Shown here piece after piece: positions 34,791 to 45,446 of a DNA stretch of 64,000 nucleotides (position 1 is its first letter; the number at the start of each line of letters is the position of its first letter). Position numbers and translations under genes: made by a program. The notes below the pieces were generated by a model, which saw only the letters and a list, made by a program, of their open reading frames with translations, was not told the origin of the DNA and made no database searches. Source of the DNA: Marchantia polymorpha subsp. ruderalis (taxonomy: Eukaryota > Streptophyta > Marchantiopsida > Marchantiales > Marchantiaceae); assembly GCA_037833965.1 (NCBI GenBank), contig AP031358.1:18112001-18176000 (forward strand). The letters are read 5' to 3'.

Positions 34791-37700
34791 TACACACAAA
34801 TGTACCGCAACTGAAAATACGTGTTTTTCCCCTTCAAATACATGTCGGTCTTGATTACCCCACTGGCAACAAAACCGTCACATACATAAGTCGAGTCCAA
34901 CTCACTCCAAAGAGACTCCAGGTCGACGCTTACGGACAATCGCTCTACTCCCAACGCTATAGGCTCGACTCGAAAAACTAACGTTCTTTGAGTCGTCAAC
35001 GACTCTATAGTCTCTCGCGAGCGATAACCCTAAGCTTGAAATCTAAATATAGTAAGAGACAAAACTACATGACATTTGTCAAATCTATCAGGATTAATTT
35101 AAGTGAAAGTAAAGTAGATAGTAGTTATCATGAGTTTTCATGATAATTTCTTAAGTAGATAAATAGAAAAGTAGAGTTTGGAAAATTTAAGTTTAAGACT
35201 TTTTACATGGAGTGTGTTGTCTTGGAAGAATAGTGTGAGTAAGAAAGACTTTCATTTGACAATGATCATTCAACAATTGTAGAGTAGAATAGATGCTTTA
35301 TAACTAACAATGGAGACATAGAAATATACATGGCTAGAAACAAAGAGAGATTTGACGAACGTGACGGGCTAAAACCAAAGAAAATCAGCAAAATTTGATT
35401 GTATGTACTATAATAATCTAGATAACAAACATATCATCACTCAAATATTTAAAAAGATGCGTGATGATTGACATTAATGATAACACTACATATTTTTGAA
35501 AAAATCTTGATGATATGAAGCTAAAAATACTTATTGCTAACAAATGGATGACAATTTTCAAATGTAACATAAGTATATCAAATTTGAAAATCTTAGATAT
35601 AGTTTAGATATGGTGAGTTCTATGCAAAAAAACAAAATGGGATAAGTAACATGAATCATGTTTATTATTTCATTGAATATTGATGTTATTTTCTATCTAT
35701 CTCCAAATCGTTTTTACTTTTTTTTTGCCAAAACTTCTTTGCAATCCCATCTTCCTCTATAGTGTTATCAACATGGCGAGCGGAAAAATACCCAAGTACT
35801 TTCTTCACTGTTTTCTTAGGTTTGCCCTGATCTTGAGAAGTAATACCTTGAAAAGATTGCTAACTAAAAGCTTCATCACTTTGAAATGTCAACTCTTTTT
35901 TCTTGTCTTGTTTGCTGCTACGAGTTGAAATCAGTTCTAGTCTTTGCTGCTTCTCCCTCCCTTGAGAATACTCCATAGAGATGTCTTCCAATCCTCTCTT
36001 ATCCTCAAAAGTAGCATTCCAAACAGCTTCTACTTGAGCAGTGATAGAATTCACCAACATCCAATCATCCCATCTAGACTTCCTCTTTACAATCTAAGCA
36101 AGTCTTCTTTTTTCTCATCTCCAATATTTTCAACTGAAGTTTGATCTAGGCTACTAATTTGAAAACAATAAACACATGGATCTTTATGAAGTGTAGAGAC
36201 TTTAGCAACTTTGTCCCATAGCTTTTGTTCCATCAAAACCTTCATACCTCCACGAGATACATTAAGTGAAACAGGCTTTCCAGAATCAAAATAAGCAATC
36301 TTGCCCTCAACAAACTTCGCATGACAAAGCTTGAATGCCTCTATCAAATCTATACAATCTCTACTTTGATGCTCCTTGCTATCACATAAGAGACAATTCC
36401 ATGTCTTATTTGTGTTTTGTCCCTACATTTGATAGGGCCTACTCGATACTTCTAAAGCTTGAATGGCTAATGCAAGCTTGGATATCATATCCGTCAATGT
36501 AGCAATCTCCAGATTGATCTTTGATGTACCACTCTTGACTTACTTCTTTGCCACTTCACTTGAGATAGGCTTTCTCACTTCTATGACATGCAATTCTGAT
36601 TTAGTTACAATCTTCCTCCTCTTCCTCTACTTGGTGACTTTTTTGTATGGCCTCTTCAGCTTGCTCCCACGTCACTTCTTCAACATCTAGAGCAATTTGA
36701 TCTAAAGCATTATCAAGCTCTATCTGCTGCCCTTACCAAAAGTCTACCCGACTTGGGTTAATGGTTGCCACATCTTTAATCAAAAGTTGATAATAATCTT
36801 TATTGAAGTGCCTAAATAATTCTTGTGTCTCCAACTCATAAATGTTACTGCCGTCACACGGTCCGGATCCTCAAACAAAAACTACTCCTTCATCTTTGAC
36901 CCAAAAGTCTTCCTATTTTCATTCGACTCAGTCGCAAATCTTGTAATAAGGTTTCTAACCTCCGGATCCACAAAAATTGGAAATTCATCCACTGCTACTA
37001 TAGCAGTTAGCTCATGAATTGTAACTTCCATCCAATACTCTTTAAAGTACTTTGTGGTCTTCCTCCCATCAAATTGCCCTTGCTTGATCAAAACAATTTG
37101 CAAGCATTTAGTTATTCTAATTGACTATTCCTTCTTTTGTATCTCTGAGCCTTTGCATCCATTAAGTTCATAAACATCTGCGTCATTGTGGTAACCCACT
37201 TTTTGTTTTTGTGCGGAATTCAAAACATTTTTGGAAAACAGTACCGCATCAGCAGTTGTAAATACTAATCGGTACATTTAAATAGAGTGAAAATGGATAA
37301 TCGCGGGTCTCGTAGAATCTCGTAGAATCCAGGAGTTGGGCGCAATGTTCGGGACAGGCGCCCCGGCCCGAATGACCGATTCTAAAGGGAATCTCCTTCG
37401 GCTCAAGGCGGAGAATACGCCTTCGGCGTTAGGGAAATCCCTCAGAAATTATTCAATTCATAACGCCTTGACTTGGTTAGGGTCTCGTTGGAAAGAGCTC
37501 GACACGCTCGCTTTAACGAGCCCAAGAACGCTTGGAACGGATGAGTATTCAAGGAGTTACAATTGTCGGAAGATATTGAGAGGGAGCGCCTTTGGCGGAA
37601 GAGCTAGGTCGACGAACGAGCCGCCTTCGGCCCTAGGGTCAACGCCTTCGGGGTTGAACTCCTTCGTACGAGCGCCATTGGCGCCAACGCATCAAGATTA

Positions 37701-40700
37701 GGTCAACGCCTTCGGGGCAAGCAACTCCGTACGGTCCGCCTTCGGCCGAACGTCTTCGACGGTACGGACACATGCGCCTTCGGCGGAACGGAACTCCTGC
37801 GGCAAAAGCGCCTTTGGGGGGACAAGAGGGATCAACCAGAAAGGACAAGACCAGTTGACTGCGGTCAACGCCTTCCGCCCAAGCGCCTTCGGCGATGCAC
37901 CTACGTCGACGGACGTCTTCAAGGATTCGCCTTTGAAGTTGCGGGTCAACGCCTTCGGCGGTGCGGGAAAGAACAGATATGAGAGTCGGCCAGAGGCGAA
38001 GGCCTCCGTCGCCGCGCCTTCAGCGATACGCCTTCGGCGCTCCACGAACAAGGCTACGTCGACGGACAATGGGTGAAATCGAATTCAATTTTTGAGCGTG
38101 TGAGCCCGCACAACGGCGGAGTGTGAAGCCGAGCGTGCAAGAGGGGGGCCGTTACGCCTTCAAGCCGGCGCAGCAATCAAGTGGGTAGATCCCCACGCCA
38201 AGTGTCGAAGATGAAATCTTGTGAGCCGAAGGCGGGCGACTCATTCTTGAAATTGCGATTTTGATTTCTCGCGAGAGCTGCGCGCACACGCAATTTGGTA
38301 GAGAAAAATCAGAGGAGAAGGCAACGTGCGGAGATTTGCAAGGCAGAGAGAGAGTTGAGTGCGCGACCGCAAGAATTGAGTGAGAGTGGAGCTCGTAGAG
38401 GGATCGCATCAGCGTGCAAGAAGCTTGGGAATAGCATAGGAGAGTTTGCGGACTTCTAAAGTGCGCAGTGCAATTTCAAGAACGCAATGTTGAAAGCGAC
38501 ACAGCTGCGGATGATTCCGCTGAAGCTTCCACAGATTGGGCTGCGCGCTTTCCAGCACGAGCTGACTGCGATGAAGCTCGATTTCCTCCTGTGGGGGTGG
38601 AATTACGTGTGCCAGGACATGGTGCGCGAGTGGCAGAAAGAGACCAACCTACACGCGGATTTCGATCGCACGTAGAGCGATGGGTCATCGCGGACTGGGA
38701 ACAAGTGTTGGGAAGATGTGCGGGAGAGGACGGGCATCTTCTATTCGATAGCGAAAGCATCAAGGTCACGAAGGAGGAGGAGATTTCCTTCACGGCCCTT
38801 TTTAAGAGCAGCAAGTCCAGCAAGAACGGGTACAAGACCCGGGACTACAAGGATCGCTACCGCAGAAATGTCGCGGTAGCACTTCTCCAGCTCTTGCAGT
38901 CGCACATGACCACCTATATCACTTCTCGGCACGTGGCATTCGTGAAGCTGGCGTTGATCGGAACTCTAATTCATTGGGCTCGCATCTTGTGGAAGATAAC
39001 AAGGCAGCATGCGTTTGAAGAGAAGGGGGGATCGATCAATCATCTCCTCCTTCTTGATCAATTTCTATCGGTCGATGGGTTGTCTAACCGCGACCGAGCG
39101 AGTTCAATTTCCATTGCTGTCATGCAGCAATCCGGGGCGGTACGTGAAGGACGTCGAGGTTGACACCGACGAGGAAGAGACTCCTGCCTCCACGCCACCA
39201 GCTCAACCGAGAGCTGAAGGAGAATCGCTCGTAGCGCGAGTGCCGAGGAAGCGGAGATGGGAAGGAGGCGCAGAGAAGGGCCAACATCGCGATTCGGCTA
39301 CTCTCAAACGGAAGCGGACACTTCACGAGCTGTGTAGTCGGCCGAAGCACAAGGCACGCAGGCTCGTGTTGCCTGCAAGTAGCGCGGAGACGGGGCGTGT
39401 CGTAGAGGGGAAGGACTCGCCATCCTCTGAGGAGGATAGGAGCGCGCGGACTGTAGAGAGATCAGCGGACCTCCCTGCGCCGAAGGCACGAACGCCTTCA
39501 GCGGAAGCAAGACGGTTTTCGGGCCAGAAGAGACGACATGCGGCACCGACAAACGTGCCGGCGGCGGACAGGTGCTCCAAGCAAGCACCGTTAGCTGATT
39601 CGCCTTCGGGGCAGGAGCCTTCAGCTCAAGCGCCTTCGGCGCAGTCGCCTTTGGCGCAGCGGAGAAACAAAAAGGAGCCGGCGGAAAATGCGCCTTCGGC
39701 TCAAGGGCCTTCGGCCCAAGAGATTGTGAGTAGGGAGCCTTTGGGGCAAGTGCCTTCGACGGAAGAACCGCCGGAAGATGCGCCTTTGGCTCAAGGGCCT
39801 TCGGCCGAAGGGACTTCGGGCGAGCCGCCTTCGGCGGAAGCGCCTTGTAATAATCCACCAAAGGCTAAAACTCTAGTATAGCAGCAAAAAAGTCGAACCC
39901 ACAAGGAGAGAGGCAACACACAGAGTACAAAGTGTCACGTTTAACAGACTATTGAAGAGTTTGAATTCTCAGGCGACTGTCACTCCCAGAAATACTGCAA
40001 GTGTTCAACTCGGAGGTCACTCGGAGGACGCATTGTGCAGCGTAGTCCACTCAACACACACTTGAATCTATAGAAAAGAACAACTCAGAGGTCGGTTAGG
40101 ACCTCTACTTAAGATTTCAGGGGGAAAGTCTCTCACGAGTACATTAAGCGAATCTGCAGGTAGTGCCTCCCAACTCGGCTTTTACAACCCTTCCACTAGT
40201 TTCTGCTAGCGCAGGGCACACGGGTTGGACTTCCTACTTAGGATGCGGTATCTTCATCAAACCGAAGTCACTCACACGCGGTGAACAACACACTCAACTC
40301 ACAAAACACGCAGAGAATACAGGTCCGGACTGAGAAATTCAACTGAGAAAGGATCCAGTGGCACACCATAACAGTCTATTGAAGAGTTTGAATTCTCAGG
40401 CACTAGTCATTCCCAGAAATACTACAGAGGTTTGCCCCGATGGCGCCTTCTGCAGCGTAACCTGAATTACAACCAAGGCTTACTCGAAGTAACAAAACTT
40501 CACTTTGGCATTCAAGGGAAACATCCCGAAGGAGTACAATCAGGAACAATCACCCGAAGGTGTAGGGACGAACTGTTCAAGTATCTAACCAGTTATTAGC
40601 TCTGAACATTCAGCAATCACCCGCATGTGTAGATCCAAACTGCTCAAGTATCTAACTAGTACATTGGCTCTGAACATTCGGCCAAAGGCCTTCAGCTACA

Positions 40701-40962
40701 AAATGCGGTATCTTCGTCAAGCTGTAGCTCCTCTTGCACGGTGACAGAACTAAGGACACAAACACGCAGAGAAAATGAGTTCCTAATCTGCACTTCCGAA
40801 ACTGGAAGAATCCCAAGGCAAGACGCTTTGAACTACTTTATACCTTCTAAGTTCTAACTAACACTCTACATCTGCACTACACTACGCTACGCTGCAGCAC
40901 ACTGCAGGTCATCTACTGTAACTTCTGCGCGACGGACTGCCGCGCACTAACTCCCTACCAGA

Positions 40963-42170
40963 CTAGTCTTGAGCTCGACTGCGCAATCCCAGCCGCCGCA
41001 ACACCGCAGTCACCTCCGCCTCAAGGTTTGCCATGGCGTTCCGTGACCTTGACAGATATGAATCTAGCTTCTTAGCCACTCGCCGCCGGCTCCGACTGTC
41101 ACCCGACATCAAACCCGCCGCACGATGCTCTAACTCGCGCAATGTGAATTTCTCCTGCGCAGCCACTTCCCAGAGGGTGTAACCTCTGAGACAGTGGTTG
41201 ACTCGCTTCACCAACTCTTCCTTCGTGCGATCTGCCTCCCACCGGCGATCGTCTTCAACCACTACCAACTGCAACTCTGCGTCCGCACGCTGCACTCTCA
41301 ATTCGCCGCACTCCGATTGCAGTTTGCGGATTAACTCTTCATCTGCCTGGCGTGCGAGCTGACACTGCTCTAGCAACCGTGTCTGCCGCACGAGCTCCTC
41401 TGACAAAATTTGATTCTAAGTCTGCTCAGAATCCAGCTCATCCGCTAGCTTCGCTTTCTCCTTAGCGAACTCCTTCTTCGCCTCCTCAAACTTCTCATCG
41501 CGCACCTGGTCGACGGCCTTCTGCAGCTTCCGCGAAAGAGCAATGTGGCCACGCAAGTGCTCGTTCTTCAATTGTAGATCCTTGATGTTCCCATCCAAGC
41601 GTGCCAACAACTTGCTGGTTCGGACTTTAGTGCGAGTCCGCCTGCGCACTAATTTGACGTAGGACCCAAGTTGGCGGGGGTCTGCGTACTTCGTCACCTT
41701 GCGATCGAAATACCTCAGTTGAGGTACCACCTGCTCGCATAGTGCCGCCGTCGGCGTGCCTGCCACCAATTGCTCCTCCTCCTCGTCCGATTCCGATTCT
41801 CCTTCTCCGTCATCCTCCGAACTGAGGATTTCGACCGCCACTGAATTCCCTGGCGATTCCCGGGAGTTGGCTGCGTAGCGTCTGCTTGTGCTGCTGCTGC
41901 CGCCACACTGTTCCCGGCCAAAATTTCTAAGGCGGTGGGGGATCCTGGTTTTGACAAGTTCGCATTGCTCACCCGATCTGTTACTACCAACGCCGCAGCG
42001 CCGAAGGCGTCCACCGCCGAAGGTGCTTGTGCCGAAGGCGACTGAGCCAAAGGCGGCTGTGCCGAAGGCACACGTGCCTCCTCCTTCTCCTTGTCGTCTT
42101 GCTCCTCTAATGGGTCTTTCACCGAAGGCACTTTCGCCGAAGGCGCATCTGCCGGCGGCGCTTCCGCCGA
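40963..42170 (-). pseudogene. Inner-element coiled-coil ORF with shared amber stop
   Basis: Minus-strand frames at about 42131-41870 and 41416-41880 (proline/serine repeats, then SEDDGEGESESDEEEEQ, RRRTRTKVRTSKLLARLDG, AKKEFAKEKAKLADELDSEQ) and 40963-41406 (ELVRQTRLLEQCQLARQADEE ... VLRRLGLRSRAQD) correspond residue by residue to the outer copy. One frameshift separates the first two. A TAG at 41416-41418 separates the last two, at exactly the same codon as in the outer copy. Unlike the outer copy, no extra TAA or second TAG lies in the last part. Confidence 0.68.
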
Positions 42171-42240
42171 TGGTATCTCTCATCTTCAGAGTTTACGTTT
42201 CTATCTTCGAGTGAGCTTCTCTTTAAACCCTAGTGTTACA
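42171..42240 (+). repeat. 70-bp fragment of the Ty3 LTR at the inner-element deletion point
   Basis: TGGTATCTCTCATCTTCAGA through CCCTAGTGTTACA matches the last 70 bp of the LTR found at 18375-22138, with a few substitutions and including its exact CA end. On one side it meets outer-element leader sequence, on the other the APSA-repeat coding region. Confidence 0.9.
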
Positions 42241-44118
42241 TGCTTGCCCTGAAGGCGTTGACCTAATCTTGATGCGCTGGCGCCGAAGGCGCTCGTACGA
42301 AGGAGTTATCCCCCGAAGGCGTTGACCTAGGGCCGAAGGCGGCTCGTACGTCGATCTAGCCCTTCTGCCAAAAGCGCTCCCTCTAAGTATCTTCCGACAA
42401 TCGTAACGCCTTGATTCCTCATATGTTTCAAGCGTTCTTGGGCTCGTTAGAACGAGCGCGTTGAGCTCTTTCCAACGAGACCCTAACCAAGTCAAGGCGT
42501 TATGAATTGAATAAGTTCTGAGGGATTTCCCTAGCGCCAAAGGCGTCTAGCGCCGAAGGCGTATTATGCGCCTTGCGCCAAAGGAGATTCCCTTCAGAAT
42601 CGATCGTTCGGGCCGGGGCGCCTGTTGCGGACATTGCGCCCAACACCTGATTTTTACGAGATTCTACGAGACCCGCGATCATCCATTTTCATTCTATTTA
42701 AATGTACCGATTACTATTTACGCTGCAACTGCGGTTTTGTTTTCCAAAAATGTTTTAAATTCCGCACAAAAACAAAAAGTGGGTTACCACACGCCTTCGG
42801 CGGAAGTCCCATGTGAAGAGCAAGACGACAGAGAGAAGGAGAAGACACGTGTGCTTGCGGCACAGCCGCCTTCGGCTCAAGCGCCTTCGGCGCTGCGGCT
42901 TTGGTAACGACAGATCGGGCGGGCGGTGCGCGTCTGTCGAAGACAGGATCCTCCACCGCCTTAGACATTTTGGCAGGGAGCAGTGCGGCGGCAGCAGCAG
43001 CAGAAGCAGACGCTATGCAGCCCAACTCCCGGGAGTCGCCAGGAAATTCCGTGGCGACCGAAATCCTCGATTCGGAGGATGACGAAGAAGAATTTGGCTC
43101 GGACGAGGAAGAGGAGCAAGCAGTGAAAGGCACGCCGACTACGGCACTGTGCGAGCAGGTGGTACCTCTGTTGAAGTATCTGGATTGCAAGGTGACGAAG
43201 TATGCGGACCTACGCCAACCTGGGTACTACGTCGAATTGGTGTGCATGCGAACTCGCACCAAAGTCAAAACTAGCAAGTTGTTGGCCCGCTTGGATGAGG
43301 ACATCAAGGATCTGCAATTGAAGAACGAGGCCCTACGTGGCCACATTACTCTTTCGCGGAAGCTGCAGAAGGTCGTCAACCAGACGCGCGACGAGAAGTT
43401 CGAGCAGGCGAAGAAGGAGTTCGCCAAGAAGCAGGCAAAGCTCGCGGATGAGCTGGATTCTGAGCAGACTTAGAATCAAATTTTGTAAGAGGAGCTCGTG
43501 CGGCAGACACGGTTGCTAGAACAGTGTCAGCTCGCACGCCAGGCGGATGAAGGCTTAATCCGAAAACTGCAATCGGAGTGCGGCAAATTGAGAGTGCAGC
43601 GTGCAGAGGCAGAGTTGCAGTTGATGGTGGTTGAAGACGATCGCCGGCGGGAGGCAGATCGCACGAAAGAAGAGTTGGTGAAGCGAATCAACCACTGTCT
43701 CAGAGGTTACACCCTCTAGGAAGTGGCTGGGCAGGAGAAACTCACATTGCGCGAGTTAGAGCTTCGTGCGGCGGGATTGATGTCGGGTGACAGTCGGAGC
43801 CGGCGGCGAGTGGCTAAGAAGCTAGATTCGTATCTGTCAAGGTCACGGGACGCCATGGCAAACCTTGAGGCGGAGGTGACTGCGGTGTTGCGGCGGCTGG
43901 GATTGCGCAGTCGAGCTCAAGACTGGTCTGGTAGGGAGTTAGTGCGCGGCAGTCCGTCGCGCAGAAGTTACAGTAGATGACCTGCAGTGTGCTGCAGCGT
44001 AGCGTAGTGTAGTGCAGATGTAGAGTGTTAGTTAGAACTTAGAAGGTATAAAGTAGTTCAAAGCGTCTTGCCTTGGGATTCTTCCAGTTTCGAAAGTGCA
44101 GATTAGGAACTCATTTTC

Positions 44119-45000
44119 TCTGCGTGTTTGTGTCCTTAGTTCTGTCACCGTGCAAGAGGAGCTACATCTTGACGAAGATACCGCATTTTGTAGCTGAAGG
44201 CCTTTGGCCGAATGTTCAGAGCCAATGTACTAGTTAGATACTTGAGCAGTTTGGATCTACACATGCGGGTGATTGCTGAATGTTCAGAGCTAATAACTGG
44301 TTAGATACTTGAACAGTTCGTCCCTACACCTTCAGGTGATTGTTCCTGATTGTACTCCTTCGGGATGTTTCCCCTGAATGCCAAAGTGAAGTTTTGTTAC
44401 TTCGAGTAAGCCTTGGTTGTAATTCAGGTTACGCTGCAAAAGGCGCCCTCGGGGCAAACCTCTGTGGTATTTTTGGGAATGACTAGTGCTTGAGAATTCA
44501 AACTCGTCAATAGACTGTTATGGTGTGCCACTGGATCTTTTCTCAGTTGAGTTTCTCAGTTCGGATCTGTGTTCTCTGCGCGTTTTGTGGGTTGAGTGTG
44601 TTGTTCACCGCGTGTGAGTGACTTCGGTTTGACGAAGATTCCGCATCCGAAGTAGAAAGTCCAAACCGGGTGCCCTGTGCTAGCAAAAACTAGTGGAAGG
44701 GTTGTAAAAGCCGGAGTTGGGAGTCATTACCTGCAGAGCCTCTTAATGTACTCGTGAGAAACTTTCCCCATGAAATCTTAAGTGGAGATCCTAACCGACC
44801 TCTGAGTTGTGTTTCTATAGTTTCAGGTGTGTGTGTTGAGTGAACTACGCTGCATTGTGCGTCCTCCGAGTGACCTCCGAGTTGAGCACTTGCAGTATTT
44901 CTGGGAGTGACAGTCGCCTGAGAATTCAAACTCTTCAATAGTCTATTAAATGTGACACTTTGTACTCTGTGTGTTGCCTCTGTCCCTGTGGGTTCGACCT
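44119..45000 (+). repeat. Internal tandem duplication in the outer element's 3' region
   Basis: TCTCTGCG.GTTT begins units near 44119 and 44574, with a partial third near 44963. TTGACGAAGAT.CCGCAT and GAGAATTCAAACTC recur with the same ~400-455 bp spacing. The inner element carries the same arrangement in inverse orientation at 39.9-40.8 kb, so the duplication predates their divergence. Confidence 0.7.
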
Positions 45001-45446
45001 TGTTGCTGCTATACTGCAGTTTTAGCCTTTGGTGGGTTATTACAGTCATCTGCTCCATGCTTACAGTTTTTACTCGAGTTTCCATATCTAGACAAATCCA
45101 ACTACACACTCACGGTTTCTAGTGTAATCACATCTTCTGGAGAAATTTTAGAGACTCTTGCAGTTTTTCCAACAACACTGTCGACCACCAAAGGCTTCAA
45201 GTTTTGTACTGCATTTGAAGCCACATTCTCAATCTTCTCAGACTCCATAACAGGTGCATGAGTAGTAATCACTTCTACTGCAGGAATAGATCCTGGAGTA
45301 GGAAGTTCCAATCTCCTCTGCACTCTTGCTAGCCTTGAGCTTTTCTTAGCATGGTCGCCAATTATGTCTGGAGGAAAAGAGCTGTTCAAGAAGACGCCGG
45401 ACCTATGACTACTAGCAACTAAAGTCCATCACACTAATACTACAAT

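Larger units (their letters stand above)
30813..35690. other. Long stretch without a recognised gene
   Basis: Short open frames exist (for example a basic, Ser-rich one at 34402-34662), but none has family similarity or clear splice structure. Structured DNA in it is listed separately: palindromes at 32.4 kb and a tandem repeat at 33.1 kb. The stretch from 35.0 to 35.7 kb is AT-rich. Confidence 0.4.
39846..42791 (-). mobile_element. Inner 2.9-kb antisense relative nested in the outer element
   Basis: On the minus strand it starts TGTGGTAACCCAC (42791) and ends GTGGATTATTACA (39846). CGCCT lies directly on both sides (39841-39845 and 42792-42796). Its first 550 bp match 37187-37721 of the outer element, and its last 2.4 kb match the outer element's 3' half. 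About 2 kb corresponding to 37722-39750 is missing, replaced by a 70-bp Ty3 LTR piece. It entered the outer element within the APSA-repeat coding sequence, so the family inserts into itself. Confidence 0.87.
38487..43973 (+). pseudogene. Outer-element ORF: conserved helical region, SAQ/APSA repeats, acidic patch, coiled coils
   Basis: Order of parts: LLWGWNYVCQDMVREWQ (about 38596-38640); after a frameshift, DWEQVLGRCAGEDGHLLFD, NGYKTRDYKDRYRRNVAVALLQLL and IHWARILWKITRQH (38694-39010); after another shift, SSFLINFYRSMGCLT and VDTDEEETP (39040-39190). A run of P-S-A-Q/E repeats to 39840 continues in frame at 42797 once the inner element and one CGCCT are removed. Then come Asp/Glu-rich SEDDEEEFGSDEEEE (about 43070-43120) and long heptad-rich helices (LLARLDEDIKDLQLKNE, ELVRQTRLLEQCQLARQ, NLEAEVTAVLRRLGLRSRAQD). 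Breaks: a stop at about 42903, TAG at 43471, TAA at 43486 and TAG at 43717. From memory, related proteins are numerous in Marchantia annotations; that is not verified here. Confidence 0.65.
37187..45044 (+). mobile_element. Outer 4.9-kb TG...CA element with GTCAT target duplication
   Basis: The element starts TGTGGTAACCCAC and ends with the inverse of TGTAATAACCCAC, so the termini are 13-bp inverted repeats with two mismatches. GTCAT lies directly outside both ends (37182-37186 and 45045-45049). Removing the nested inner element leaves about 4907 bp. The parts are a GC-rich, GCCTTCGGC-studded leader, a long ORF remnant (38487-43973), and a 1-kb 3' region with internal tandem duplication. No LTR pair, polymerase or transposase was found. 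TG...CA ends and a 5-bp duplication fit an LTR-type integrase, so this is either a very long solo LTR or a non-autonomous element mobilised in trans. Confidence 0.85.
35700..45389 (-). pseudogene. LTR-retrotransposon gag-like ORF, split by the 4.9-kb element
   Basis: The N-terminal part lies at 45045-45389 and ends METRVKTVSMEQM. The rest resumes at 37186 as TQMFMNLMDAKAQ. Joining across the insertion with one copy of GTCAT keeps the frame. Farther along are FDGRKTTKYFKEYW and FVDPEVRNLI (about 36890-37080), a typical gag matrix/capsid-like region. Next is a zinc knuckle CLLCDSKEHQSRDC (C-x2-C-x4-H-x4-C, about 36350-36395), then GRGGMKVLM-like SRGGMKVLM and a charged tail. Several stops break the frame (for example just after QRYKRRNSQLE), so it was already decayed. 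No protease or polymerase was recognised downstream. Confidence 0.72.

Noticed and set aside
38468-39163. The long plus-strand frame at 38468-39163 as a complete gene
   Set aside because: Only its middle matches the family pattern. The true sequence enters from the 38487 frame and leaves into the 39009 frame, so it is a frameshifted element ORF.
39304-39861. Minus-strand frames rich in PKALxPKA opposite the APSA repeats
   Set aside because: They are mirror frames of the GCCTTCGGC-rich coding repeats on the plus strand.
37187-45044. Helitron or CACTA/Mutator-type DNA transposon
   Set aside because: A Helitron leaves no target duplication, CACTA leaves 3 bp and Mutator about 9 bp. The 5-bp duplications with TG...CA ends fit LTR-type integration better.
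44690-45109. Minus-strand frame beginning near METRVKTVSMEQM
   Set aside because: Only its first residues are real gag sequence. Beyond 45044 it runs antisense through the end of the outer element.
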